DNA from: Chthoniobacter flavus
GTDB taxonomy: Bacteria; Verrucomicrobiota; Verrucomicrobiia; Chthoniobacterales; Terrimicrobiaceae
Length of the DNA stretch: 38,787 nucleotides
Direction of reading: 5' to 3'
Assembly (NCBI GenBank): GCA_945883435.1
Contig: CAMCXK010000028.1
Coordinates: 1 to 38,787 of the forward strand
A model generated the notes under the pieces. The model was not told the DNA's origin, made no database searches, and saw only the letters and a program-made list of their open reading frames with translations. How positions within the stretch are numbered: the first letter of the stretch is position 1; the number at the start of each line of letters is the position of its first letter. Made by a program: the position numbers and the translations under genes. Positions 25,782 to 34,092 of this stretch are shown in pieces.

Positions 25782-25955
25782 TGCTCCCCGAAAACTGATC
25801 CAGAAGTTATGAGAGTTGGCGGCGCGGAGCGCCGTCGAAACTCTGTGGAAAAAGAAAAGACATATACCGGAAGAAATCATCAAAAAGCTCCGTGAGGTCG
25901 AAGGGTTGATCGCGGCAGGCAAAGGAGTCGAGGTTGCCGTGCGAGCCATTGGCGT
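25782..25955 (+). mobile_element. IS3-family left-end fragment
   Basis: A short insertion sequence remnant. From 25782 the sequence reads TGCTCCCCGAAAACTGATCC, resembling an IS3-type terminal repeat (TG..CT.CCCC). It is followed about 15 bp later by the first codons of a transposase orfA. The element stops abruptly at about 25951-25957, where it meets the N-terminal codons of a Gfo/Idh gene on the other strand. The right end, the rest of orfA and all of orfB are missing. Together with the truncated gene at 25956-26063 this fills most of the 393-bp stretch between proC and the ThuA gene; no intact gene lies there. Confidence 0.7.
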
Positions 25956-25992
25956 GAGGTGGCTCCGTCCCATGTTGAAGGCCCCTCCATAA
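25816..25992 (+). pseudogene. IS3-family transposase orfA, N-terminal fragment
   Basis: Translation gives KKKRHIPEEIIKKLREVEGL, then IAAGKGVEVAVRAIGV. This matches the helix-turn-helix N terminus of IS3-group OrfA proteins (usual form KRfteeqIi.kLReaevll..G.s..e.cr.lGv). After AIGV the frame continues as RWLRPMLKAPP and stops; this part reads antisense to an oxidoreductase remnant and is not transposase. The usual continuation (TYYRWR) is absent. A TTG at 25816 is the only start after the preceding in-frame stop. It is non-functional. Confidence 0.75.
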
Positions 25993-26063
25993 CCGATGAC
26001 TCCCGCGCGGATGTCGGATGCGCTTTTTATTTTTTTTATGGTTCTTGGTAACCTAGGGATCAA
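25956..26063 (-). pseudogene. Gfo/Idh/MocA oxidoreductase, N-terminal remnant
   Basis: On the minus strand the frame gives DIRAGVIGYGGAFNMGRSHL, the beta-alpha-beta N terminus of Gfo/Idh/MocA enzymes (GxGGxFxxGR). It breaks off at about 25956, where IS3 orfA sequence begins in antisense. About 36 codons survive of roughly 350-400. No ATG is in frame; a TTG at 26063 overlaps the ThuA gene stop as TTGA, so the gene was probably translationally coupled to it. ThuA-Gfo/Idh pairs are common in sugar-use operons, which supports the reading. An A-rich run (26027-26040) lies within the first codons. Confidence 0.7.
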
Positions 26064-26707
26064 AGCACGCGGCCTGCCCAAAGCATGCCGTTCAGCGACA
26101 TCTCAAAAACGTGCGGCCATTTTTCCAGTTCCACTGGATCGTGTCCGAGTGCCGAGTAGAACACGCGGCCTTTGCCCCAATTTTTTGTCCACACGACGGG
26201 CATCTTGCAGGTGTTTTCCTCAAATGTGTAATCCGTCCTTGCCAGCACACGGATGGAGGGATCCACCAGCATGTAGTATTGCTCGGAGGTGTAGGAGAAT
26301 TCCGCAGGAAGCCCCCGCATGATACCGTGCGAGGGGTCGGTGACATGGATTTTGTATTCGCCCACGTGAGGATGGCCCACAAAGTGCCCACCGACCATCC
26401 ACTCGTAGTCGAGGTCGCCGCGGAAGGCATCGCCCATGCCTCCATGAATCCCTCCCAGCCCCGTCCCGGCGCGAACCGCTTCACGCAAGCCGGCGCTTTC
26501 CTCGGCTTTGAGACTCCCCATCGTCCAGCATGGCGAGATGAGATCGAAGGTTCTGAGCCAGTCCACTTCCGCAAGCCGCTCCAGGCTGGTGACGGTCTCT
26601 GTTTGCCAACCAAGTCCGCGCATGCCCAAACGGAATTTATCCACGACTTGTTCAGGTTTGTGGCCACTCCAACCACCTTGCAGGAAAAGCAACTTTGGGG
26701 ATTCCAT
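26060..26707 (-). CDS. ThuA-like protein (trehalose-utilisation family)
   Basis: A 215-residue protein of the ThuA family, which has a class-I glutamine-amidotransferase-like fold but no confirmed catalytic activity; members occur beside sugar oxidoreductases. It starts MESPKLLFLQGGWSGHKPE and shows the family blocks GLGGIHGGMGDAF, MVGGHFVGHPHVGEY and MPVVWTKNWGKGRVFYSALGHDP. The ATG at 26707 is preferred over the GTG at 26737, whose extra residues are not conserved. Its stop overlaps the start of the broken Gfo/Idh gene, so the presumed partner enzyme has been lost and the gene may be decaying in function. It is divergent from the ExuT-type gene (245 bp). Confidence 0.85.
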   Translation of the reverse strand: MESPKLLFLQGGWSGHKPEQVVDKFRLGMRGLGWQTETVTSLERLAEVDWLRTFDLISPCWTMGSLKAEESAGLREAVRAGTGLGGIHGGMGDAFRGDLDYEWMVGGHFVGHPHVGEYKIHVTDPSHGIMRGLPAEFSYTSEQYYMLVDPSIRVLARTDYTFEENTCKMPVVWTKNWGKGRVFYSALGHDPVELEKWPHVFEMSLNGMLWAGRVL

Positions 26708-26952
26708 TTTTTGAAAGTCCAAACCTAGCTTGAACACTTGTCCAAGTCAGCGCGAAATCCTCGGGTGGGTGGAATATCTCTTTGAGCGACGGGGAGGTCG
26801 TTTTTGCAATTGCTGAGGCGAGTGCCCGAAAACGGGCTTCGATGCCGCCATGTGCAAATCCACCCTCGGTGGAAAATCCGACGCTCACGGGCACAACAAT
26901 AGACTCTCCCTGTTAGATGAACCATGGTAGGTGTCACCAGATATCTTTTTAC

Positions 26953-28236
26953 ATGGACTCCCGCATTGATTCTTCCATGCCAAGCAGCCGATTTCGCTGG
27001 GTCGTTTGCGCCCTTTTGTTTTTTGCCACGACGATCAATTACATCGACCGGCAAATCCTCTCTCTTCTGAAGCCTATTCTGGATGATGAACTGGGGTGGA
27101 CGAGCACCGAGTTCGGGGCCATCAATTCGGCGTTTCAAGCAGCTTATGGAGTCAGCCTTTTTGTGTTTGGATGGTTGATCGATCGTTACGGAACCAAAGT
27201 CGGATATGCCGCTTCGATTTTCTCGTGGAGTTTGGCTGCCATGGCCCACGCTCTGGTCTTTTCGATTCCCGGTTTTTTCGCCGCCCGTATCGCCCTGGGC
27301 CTGGGAGAGGGGGGGAACTTCCCGGCGGCTGTTAAAGCCACCGCCCAATGGTTCCCCAAGCGGGAGCGTGCCTTGGCAACAAGTTTGTTCAATTCCGGAG
27401 CGAATGTGGGAGCGATCCTCGCACCGGCAGTGGTTCCGGCTATCGCGTATTCGATGGGTTGGCATTGGACATTCATTCTCGCGGGAATCGCGGGATTTGT
27501 ATGGTTGCTGTTCTGGTGGCCCCTTTTTGACCATCCGGAACGATCACGCCGGGTGAATGCGGCCGAGTTGGCGCACATCGAAAGCGACGCGGTTGTGGAT
27601 GGCGACTCTGGCGGAGCGATTTCTTGGGGACGGCTCCTACGCTGTCGCGAGGCCTGGTCGTTTATTGCCGCCAAGTTTTTAACCGATCCGGTGTGGTGGT
27701 TCTTTCTGATTTGGTTGCCCGACTTTTTCAAGAAAACCCGGGGACTCGATATCAAGAGCAGTTGGACATTGCTCGTCGCCATTTACGGGATCATTACAGT
27801 CTTGAGCATCGCTGGTGGCTGGGTAACCGGCTGGCTCGCGGGCCGGGGATGGAGCATCAGCAAGGCCCGTAAGACCGGGATGTTTGTTTTTGCTTTGTGC
27901 GTCCTCCCGATTGCTCTGGTGACCCGTGTGGGCGACTGGACTGCCGTGTTGCTCATCGGACTTGCCGGAGCAGCCCATCAAGCCTGGTCGGCCAACCTTT
28001 TTACGACTGTCTCCGACATGTTTCCCAAGCGTGTCGTGGCCTCGCTCACGGGGCTGGGCAGCATGGTCGGAACGATTGGCGGCATGGCTTTTCCCATTCT
28101 CACCGGTGTGGTTCTGGACAAGTTCACCAACGGCTATGCGATGATTTTTGGCGTTTGCTCGGTGGCATACCTCGTTGCCTTTGCAGTGAATAGCCTGCTT
28201 GCCCCGCGCTTCGAGCCAGTGCGCATCGGATCCTGA
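26953..28236 (+). CDS. MFS transporter, ExuT hexuronate-transporter type
   Basis: A 427-residue, 12-helix major facilitator protein of the anion:cation symporter group, predicted to import glucuronate, galacturonate or related sugar acids with protons. The first helix block FRWVVCALLFFATTINYIDR is very close to ExuT-type proteins. The loop motif GWLIDRYGTKVGY fits MFS motif A, and ARIALGLGEGGNFPAAVKAT is the family-specific helix 4 segment. The ATG at 26953 is chosen because residues from the upstream 26917 start are not conserved. Convergent uxuA and fructuronate reductase genes support hexuronate transport. A hairpin terminator follows the stop. Confidence 0.88.
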   Translation: MDSRIDSSMPSSRFRWVVCALLFFATTINYIDRQILSLLKPILDDELGWTSTEFGAINSAFQAAYGVSLFVFGWLIDRYGTKVGYAASIFSWSLAAMAHALVFSIPGFFAARIALGLGEGGNFPAAVKATAQWFPKRERALATSLFNSGANVGAILAPAVVPAIAYSMGWHWTFILAGIAGFVWLLFWWPLFDHPERSRRVNAAELAHIESDAVVDGDSGGAISWGRLLRCREAWSFIAAKFLTDPVWWFFLIWLPDFFKKTRGLDIKSSWTLLVAIYGIITVLSIAGGWVTGWLAGRGWSISKARKTGMFVFALCVLPIALVTRVGDWTAVLLIGLAGAAHQAWSANLFTTVSDMFPKRVVASLTGLGSMVGTIGGMAFPILTGVVLDKFTNGYAMIFGVCSVAYLVAFAVNSLLAPRFEPVRIGS

Positions 28237-28252
28237 CCGCCTGTTGCAGTGT

Positions 28253-28284
28253 CAGCAGGATTCTGCCGATCCTGCTGCTGTTTT
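28253..28284 (+). terminator. Intrinsic terminator after the ExuT-type gene
   Basis: CAGCAGGAT (28253-28261) pairs perfectly with ATCCTGCTG (28269-28277) across a 7-nt loop, followed by CTGTTTT. It lies 17 bp after the transporter stop and 38 bp from the convergent uxuA stop. Confidence 0.7.
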
Positions 28285-28321
28285 GGAGATGCGATTGAGG
28301 TATGGCAATCTACTCGTTGGG

Positions 28322-29548
28322 CTAAGCGTCTTTGTGGCGAATAGAATACTGAACACCTGCCATCAAGCCGCGCAGTTCGGCAAGGCCTTTCAGACGTCCG
28401 ATCGCAGAATAGCCCGGCGTGATGCCCGGGGGCTTTCCGATGTCGTCGAGCATGGTCAACCCATGGTCGGGACGGAAGGGAATCCGCCAGTGCTCGTATC
28501 CTGCCACAAGGCGTCTTTGTTGTTCCTGCAAAAGGACCGCGAGAACAGGCGGCATGTTCACTGAACCCTCCAGATGGCCGGACTCCTGAAAAGACCCATC
28601 CGATGAGAGGCGGGTGTTCCGCAAGTGAACCGCATGGACGTGGGGCAGGAAAGCTTCCAGCATCCCCAGAACATCGTTGTCCGGGCGTGCCGAGAGCGAA
28701 CCGGTGCAAAAACAAAATCCGTTTGCAGGGGACTCCGCCATGCCACGGATGGAGGCGAGATCGTCCACAGTGGAAACGATGCGAGGCAACCCCAACACAG
28801 GGAACGGCGGATCGTCCGGATGAATCGCCAAGCGAACGCCGACCTCCTCGGCAACCGGAACGACGACCTCAAGAAAGCGGGCAAGATTTTTTCGGAGGAT
28901 TGGAGCGTCAATTCCGTCGTAACGGGCGAGCAGGGTCCGGATATCCTCGAGCGTGAGTCCCCATTTAACTCCGGGGAAAACATCGATGATGCCTCTAATA
29001 AAGGCGTCCCGTTGAGATTCACTCAATGTGGCCCACCAAATGGCGGCGCGATCCCTGTTGTCTGGATCGTGTTCACTTTCGGCTCCCGGTCGCTGAAGGG
29101 CATGAATATCGAAGGCGGCGAAGTGGACGGGGTTGAACTCCATCGTCCGAGAACCGTCGGGCAGGGTATGATCGGTCTCCGTGCGCACCCAATCGAGCAC
29201 GGGCATGAAATTGTATACAACCGTGTAAATGCCTTCGGCTGCGAGGTTGCGAAGGGTTTCCGCGTAGTTGGAGAGGCGGGCTGCGACATCGCCCCGGCCT
29301 GTTTTGATATCCTCGTGGATCGGCACGGATTCCACAACCGACCAGCGCAGGCCTGCCGATTCGATTGTTTCGCGGCGGATGCGGATATCCCCGCGCGGCC
29401 AGACTTCTCCGTAGGGTATTTGATGAAGGGACGAAAAGACCTCATGGGCGCCGGCTTGGCGGATGTGGGAAAGTGGAACGGGATCGCCCGGGCCAAACCA
29501 TCGGAAGCCCTCGGGAAGCTGCAGCGCTCTTGGAGGACGTCCGCTCAT
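28322..29548 (-). CDS. uxuA: Mannonate dehydratase
   Basis: Converts D-mannonate to 2-keto-3-deoxygluconate in glucuronate breakdown; metal-dependent TIM-barrel enzyme. The 408 residues match UxuA along the length. Visible landmarks are FRWFGPGDPVPL near the start, VVESVPIHEDIKTG (about 72-85), YNFMPVLDWVRT (about 112-123), AIHPDDPPFPVLGLPRI (about 241-257) and FCFCTGSLSARPDNDV (about 277-292), which hold the His and Cys metal ligands. The C terminus has IPFRPDHGLTMLDD. Its ATG overlaps the stop of the SDR gene (ATGA, 29545-29548), so the two are translationally coupled. Confidence 0.95.
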   Translation of the reverse strand: MSGRPPRALQLPEGFRWFGPGDPVPLSHIRQAGAHEVFSSLHQIPYGEVWPRGDIRIRRETIESAGLRWSVVESVPIHEDIKTGRGDVAARLSNYAETLRNLAAEGIYTVVYNFMPVLDWVRTETDHTLPDGSRTMEFNPVHFAAFDIHALQRPGAESEHDPDNRDRAAIWWATLSESQRDAFIRGIIDVFPGVKWGLTLEDIRTLLARYDGIDAPILRKNLARFLEVVVPVAEEVGVRLAIHPDDPPFPVLGLPRIVSTVDDLASIRGMAESPANGFCFCTGSLSARPDNDVLGMLEAFLPHVHAVHLRNTRLSSDGSFQESGHLEGSVNMPPVLAVLLQEQQRRLVAGYEHWRIPFRPDHGLTMLDDIGKPPGITPGYSAIGRLKGLAELRGLMAGVQYSIRHKDA

Positions 29549-30366
29549 ACCCCTGAAAAAGCCACAAATCCTCCATCCACGGGAACAATCGCGCCGGTGA
29601 CAAAACGCGAGGCGCTGGAGAGCAGAAATTGAATCGTGCCGTGCAACTCCTCGGCCGCCCCGAATCGTCCGAAGGGAGTCTTGCGGATGACCGACTCCCC
29701 CCGTGCGGTGAGGGAACCATCTTCGTTTGTCAGCAGGCGCCGGTTTTGTTCCCCCAGGAAAAACCCGGGAAGGACGGCATTCACACGGACTTTACCAGTG
29801 GTGCGGGACGCGAGTTCCACGGCCAACCAGCGGGTGAAATTCTCGACGGCCGCTTTTGCGGCTGAATATCCGACCACTCGCGAAACAGCCAGTGGAGCGG
29901 AGACGGAGGAAAAGTTGACCACCGAGGCGGTGGGCGCTTTTTGAAGTTCCTCCGCAAACACCAGCGTGGGAAGGACAGTGCCGTGGAGGTTGAGATCCAC
30001 GACTTGGCGGAATGAGTCGAAGTCCAAATCGGCGAATGCTTTTTCCGGCGGAATCGTGGCACCGGGCATGTTGCCACCTGCTCCGTTGACCAATCCGTGA
30101 ATCGAACCCCAGCGAGTCACAATGGCCTCCCGGGCGTCCTCCAGTGAACGACGATCAAGAACATCTGCGACGAGTCCCACGCACTCCGCCTCCGGGTGCG
30201 CCGAAAGACAGGAGGAAATCGACTCGTCGAGCTTGGCGCGGTTGCGGCCGAGAAAAGCCACACGGGCGCCTTGGGAGCAGAGATGGCGGGCCGCCGATCC
30301 GGCCAAGGCGCCTGTGCTTCCTGTGACCACAATGACTCGGGAGCGGATATCAAACAAAGTGCTCAT
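29545..30366 (-). CDS. SDR-type fructuronate reductase (mannonate oxidoreductase)
   Basis: A 273-residue short-chain dehydrogenase predicted to interconvert D-fructuronate and D-mannonate with NAD(H). The cofactor loop is TGSTGALAG (15-23), NGAGG is at about 94-98, the catalytic Ser is near 154, and YSAAK holds Tyr167 and Lys171. It fills the UxuB role, but is an SDR rather than the long-chain UxuB of E. coli; function is inferred mainly from coupling to uxuA and the transporter gene. The ATG at 30366 gives MSTLFDIRSRVIVVTG, the normal SDR start. It begins 82 bp after the CYTH gene. Confidence 0.85.
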   Translation of the reverse strand: MSTLFDIRSRVIVVTGSTGALAGSAARHLCSQGARVAFLGRNRAKLDESISSCLSAHPEAECVGLVADVLDRRSLEDAREAIVTRWGSIHGLVNGAGGNMPGATIPPEKAFADLDFDSFRQVVDLNLHGTVLPTLVFAEELQKAPTASVVNFSSVSAPLAVSRVVGYSAAKAAVENFTRWLAVELASRTTGKVRVNAVLPGFFLGEQNRRLLTNEDGSLTARGESVIRKTPFGRFGAAEELHGTIQFLLSSASRFVTGAIVPVDGGFVAFSGV

Positions 30367-30448
30367 GCCTGCAGGTTGATTTGGCTTCCTCACAAGTCAA
30401 CAGTTTCGAGTGTCCCGTTCATCTGATGGAACGGGGGGGGCAGAAGTT

Positions 30449-30949
30449 TCAGCGGGAGTGTTCCGGCCAATCGCGGAAAGGGTGGCGGGCAAGGCAGGAA
30501 TTGTAATACCGCGCCTCCTCGGAAACCTCCGCCCCGACCCAGGCGGGGAGGGGAACTACTTGATCCTCACTGGCGAGTTCGACCTCGGCGATTTTCAAGC
30601 CTTCGTTCTCGGCATGAAAAATGTCCACTTCCCACTTGATGCCCCCGTGCATCGCAATGTGGCGGGTCTTGTCGATCAACGGGCGTTCGCACAGCGCCAG
30701 CATGCGCTCGGCGTCGGCCACAGGGATGTCGTATTGCATTTCCAAGCGTGTGATACCTTCCCTCGCCCCCTTGACTGTGAGGGTCGCCCGGTCGCCGGCG
30801 ATGCGGACGCGGACGCTTTTCGCCGGATCGGAGCAAAGATATCCCTGTGAGAGGCGCTTGGGGGTGCCCACCACGTCTCTCTTCCAGTCTTCCCCGATGA
30901 GCAAAAATTTGCGTTCGATTTCGAGGGGTTCCTTGTTGGTGGCGTTCAT
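30449..30949 (-). CDS. CYTH-domain triphosphate tunnel enzyme
   Basis: A 166-residue protein of the CYTH (CyaB/thiamine triphosphatase) family, an eight-stranded beta-tunnel that binds triphosphates with divalent metals. The signature ExExK is EIERK at residues 10-14. Further basic and acidic tunnel residues occur in VRVRIAGDRATLTVKG, RLEMQYDIP and KTRH, and in WEVDIF and AEVELASED. Bacterial members often hydrolyse inorganic tripolyphosphate; few are adenylate cyclases. The presence of a cNMP-binding protein gene 9 kb away makes cyclase activity worth testing but does not support it. Divergent from menF (150 bp). Confidence 0.88.
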   Translation of the reverse strand: MNATNKEPLEIERKFLLIGEDWKRDVVGTPKRLSQGYLCSDPAKSVRVRIAGDRATLTVKGAREGITRLEMQYDIPVADAERMLALCERPLIDKTRHIAMHGGIKWEVDIFHAENEGLKIAEVELASEDQVVPLPAWVGAEVSEEARYYNSCLARHPFRDWPEHSR

Positions 30950-31099
30950 TCAGACCAGAATAGACAGCCGGCGCGGACTTGGCGAATATCGAAAATTCCG
31001 AGCATCCCAACGATAGCATTCGGCGTAGAATCTGTTAGGGTTGTCTGAGATGCGCTTGTTCACCGGATTCATTCTTCTTTTGGAGCACCGATCGCTCTC

Positions 31100-32425
31100 G
31101 TGAACTCGGCATCCTCACCGCCTCTAGAAATCGGTGTCCGTCCTGATCTGGCGGCGCGTGTCGGACACTCGAGGGCCAGCTTTCACCATATCCGGCGTTT
31201 CGAGTGGGATCTGGCGGGTGGTCAGGCTTTGATGCCGGGCTGGTTGGCCCATTGCGGCCTTTTCCCGCGCCTGTTTTGGCGCACACGCTCGGGGACCTCG
31301 CAGACGCTGGCGGTCGGGGAGATCGCCAGCGGCACTCTGGCTTCGTTGCAGCCGATGCTTGAGGATGCCGATGAGGGGGTGCGCATCTTCGGAGGCGGGC
31401 GGTTCGATTCCGGAGGCCGGGTGGATGCGACTTGGCGGGGATTTGACGCCGAGCACTTTTTCATTCCCCAAGCGGAAATCATCCAATCCGGGCGGCGCAC
31501 CCGGTTGGCGGTGAATCTCGGACCGCATGCCGATGGCCTTCGCGAGATCGAGGCGTGGATTGCGCGCCTCGGAGAGGAGCCGCGGGAATCTGCGCCCCGC
31601 GTTCTCACGCGCTGGGACCAACCGAATTTCCTCCAATGGAAGGAGGCCGTGGATGCCGCACTGGTGGCTTTTCAGGACACCCCATTGCGAAAAGTGGTTT
31701 TGGCCCGCCGGTCGAGATTGGAACTGGCCGAACCGGTGCCTCCTCACGGATTGCTGGAGATTCTGATGGCATCGGCGCCGGCATGTTTTCATTTTTTGCT
31801 CGAGTTGTCTCCGCGCTCCGGAGCATTTTTGGGGGCCAGTCCCGAGCTGCTGTTTCGCAGATTTGGAGCGGACTTGGACAGTGAGGCGGTGGCGGGAACG
31901 CGGCCCCGCAGCATGGATGCGGTCGAGGACGAGCGGTTGGAGTCCCAGTTGCGGGCCTTTTCCAAAGAGCGGTTGGAGCACCGCCTGGTGGTCGATGCGC
32001 TGGCAGGGACTTTTGACGCGCTCTGCGAAACCCACCAGCACGATGCGCAGCCGGGCGTGCTCAAGCTTTCGCGGGTGCAACACCTGCGCACGGCCTTAAC
32101 AGGTGTTTTGAAAAAAGGCGTTACCGATGCCGAGATCCTGGCGGCCTTCCATCCCACCCCGGCGACCTGCGGTTGCCCGACCGCGCAGGCGCGCCAATTC
32201 TTGGAAACGCACGAATCCTTCGACCGCGGGTGGTATGCCGGGCCGATCGGATGCGTCAGCCGCGAAGCGGCGGAATTCGCGGTTGCGATTCGATCGCTGC
32301 TTGTGCGGGGGCCCCGTCTGGACGTTTTTGCGGGCGCGGGGATCGTCGCGGGATCCGACCCCGAGCGCGAATGGAGCGAGCTCGAGGACAAGATTTCCGG
32401 GGTTTTGAATCTTCTTTCACCATGA
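31100..32425 (+). CDS. menF: Isochorismate synthase
   Basis: Converts chorismate to isochorismate, the entry step of menaquinone synthesis; 441 residues. Chorismate-binding motifs are clear: LRKVVLARRSRLEL (about 196-209), LGASPELLFRR, EAVAGTRPR, RVQHLRTALTG, FHPTPATCGCPT and FDRGWYAGPIGC near the C terminus. The best start is the GTG at 31100; the first 30 residues are weakly conserved and a later start is possible. The stop overlaps menD (ATGA, 32422-32425). Isochorismate synthases of siderophore pathways look similar; menD and menH settle the assignment. Confidence 0.93.
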   Translation: MNSASSPPLEIGVRPDLAARVGHSRASFHHIRRFEWDLAGGQALMPGWLAHCGLFPRLFWRTRSGTSQTLAVGEIASGTLASLQPMLEDADEGVRIFGGGRFDSGGRVDATWRGFDAEHFFIPQAEIIQSGRRTRLAVNLGPHADGLREIEAWIARLGEEPRESAPRVLTRWDQPNFLQWKEAVDAALVAFQDTPLRKVVLARRSRLELAEPVPPHGLLEILMASAPACFHFLLELSPRSGAFLGASPELLFRRFGADLDSEAVAGTRPRSMDAVEDERLESQLRAFSKERLEHRLVVDALAGTFDALCETHQHDAQPGVLKLSRVQHLRTALTGVLKKGVTDAEILAAFHPTPATCGCPTAQARQFLETHESFDRGWYAGPIGCVSREAAEFAVAIRSLLVRGPRLDVFAGAGIVAGSDPEREWSELEDKISGVLNLLSP

Positions 32426-34092
32426 CCACAGCCGGTGCGAATGCTTGGTGGAGCCGCTCGTTGGTAGGGATTCTGGAGGCCTCCGGCGTCAAGCGGGTTT
32501 TTCTCAGCCCCGGTGCGCGAAGTGCGCCGTTGGTGTCCGCCCTGGCCGGGTCCGGGTTTGACCTGAGTGCCCACTACGACGAGCGGGGAATGTCTTTTGC
32601 GGCCTTGGGATGGTCGTTGGCAACGGGCGCTCCCGCTGTCTGCCTGACGACCAGTGGTTCAGCGGTGGCCAATCTTCTCCCGGCCTGTGTGGAGGCGTTT
32701 CACTCGCGGGTGCCGCTGTTGATGATCACCGCAGACCGGCCCGCCGAACTGCGGGGAACGGGAGCGAACCAAACGATTTTCCAACCCGGAATTTTTGGGA
32801 GTTTTGCACGCTTGTCGATCGACTTCGCCTGTCCCGGCGACACTGTGGATTGGGAGGGACAGGCCCGGCTTGCGCGCGAATCGCTGGCCCTGCTCAAACA
32901 AGGAACGCCAGTTCACTGGAACGTGCCGTTTCGCGAACCATTGACAGGAGATGACAAAAATCTGCCGCCGATCCCTCAGCTTTCAACGATACCGGAGAAC
33001 AACCTTGCGGAACCGGAATTCTCCCTGCCTCCAAACTTCTTTCGCTGTGCCACCGGGGCTATCGTGATCGGAAGGTTGGCGCGGCGCGATCAGGGTTTTG
33101 TGGATCGGATCCTGCGACTTGGAGATGCACTGTCCTGGCCGGTTTTTGCGGATGCGCTCTCCGGCGCGCGGGCGATGCCGGGTGTGGTTCGCCACAGCGA
33201 TGCCATTCTGCGGTGCGGGGAGATTCCTCCGCCGGAGCGGGTCCTGCATTTCGGAGGGAGCTTGGTTTCCAAACGCCTTGGACAGTGGCTTGCGGCCTGT
33301 CCCGGCGGGCAATCTGTTCATGTGCGGGAATTCGGGGACCGCCTTGATCCTTGGAACCAGCAAGCGGTTTTGCGAAGGGTTTCGATCGTGGATTTTTGCT
33401 CGATCTGGGCAGGCGCATCGTGCGGCGAGAAAACCTGGAAGGCGATGTGGAAGGTTCTCGACCAGCATTGCGCGGCTTTTTTTGCCGAGGAGCTGGATTT
33501 CAGCGATACTCCGAGCGAACCTGCGGTGATACGCCGGGTTTCATCCCAAGCCGCCAAACTCGGCCACGCAATGTGCCTGGGAAATTCCATGCCCGTGCGG
33601 GATTTTGATTGTTTCACTTCCGCGCTTTCTGCATTTCCATTTCCCGTCTTCGGAAACCGGGGTGCCAGCGGAATCGATGGCAATGTGGCGACGGCGGCGG
33701 GCCTGGCAATGGGCCTTCAATCCCCGCTGTGGGCGATTTTCGGGGATCTGACCGTCTTGCACGACCTGCCTTCGATGGCGTTGCTGCGAAACCTGCCGGT
33801 CACCCTGGTGGTGCTGAACAATGGAGGGGGCGGGATTTTTCGCATGCTTCCCCTGGATGTTCCCCGCGAGTGGATCGAGACGCCGCACGCTTGGAATTTT
33901 GCCGGTGCGGCGGCTCAGTTCGGCCTTGCCTACCGCCGCATTGAATCGATGGCGGAACTCGCCCAAGCCCTCGAGGAAAATGCTGCTGGACCGCGCTTGT
34001 GGGAAATCCCGGGCGATCCGGGTGACAACGCGCGTATTCATGCGCGGTTGGCCGCCCGGTGCTCCGATATTGCCACGGTATGGAAGGGCTGA
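32422..34092 (+). CDS. menD: SEPHCHC synthase
   Basis: Thiamine-diphosphate enzyme that joins isochorismate and 2-oxoglutarate to give 2-succinyl-5-enolpyruvyl-6-hydroxy-3-cyclohexene-1-carboxylate. It is 556 residues. The N-terminal ThDP domain has LSPGARSAPLVSALAGSG and the activating Glu in YDERGMSFAALG. The C-terminal domain has FGDLTVLHDLPSMALL and LNNGGGGIFRML, the metal and diphosphate site in its MenD form. The start at 32422 is fixed by the ATGA overlap with menF; upstream frame residues read antisense or out of frame to menF. menH begins inside its last codons. Confidence 0.95.
   Translation: MTTAGANAWWSRSLVGILEASGVKRVFLSPGARSAPLVSALAGSGFDLSAHYDERGMSFAALGWSLATGAPAVCLTTSGSAVANLLPACVEAFHSRVPLLMITADRPAELRGTGANQTIFQPGIFGSFARLSIDFACPGDTVDWEGQARLARESLALLKQGTPVHWNVPFREPLTGDDKNLPPIPQLSTIPENNLAEPEFSLPPNFFRCATGAIVIGRLARRDQGFVDRILRLGDALSWPVFADALSGARAMPGVVRHSDAILRCGEIPPPERVLHFGGSLVSKRLGQWLAACPGGQSVHVREFGDRLDPWNQQAVLRRVSIVDFCSIWAGASCGEKTWKAMWKVLDQHCAAFFAEELDFSDTPSEPAVIRRVSSQAAKLGHAMCLGNSMPVRDFDCFTSALSAFPFPVFGNRGASGIDGNVATAAGLAMGLQSPLWAIFGDLTVLHDLPSMALLRNLPVTLVVLNNGGGGIFRMLPLDVPREWIETPHAWNFAGAAAQFGLAYRRIESMAELAQALEENAAGPRLWEIPGDPGDNARIHARLAARCSDIATVWKG

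Noticed and set aside
26652-26894. 80-residue minus-strand frame between ThuA and the ExuT-type gene
   Set aside because: Its end runs into the ThuA gene in another frame and no homology is recognised; treated as intergenic.
28625-29632. 335-residue plus-strand frame opposite uxuA
   Set aside because: Antisense to a complete mannonate dehydratase.
30449-30949. CYTH protein as an adenylate cyclase feeding the cNMP-FHA sensor
   Set aside because: Most bacterial CYTH proteins are triphosphatases, and the genes are in separate units; no evidence beyond proximity.
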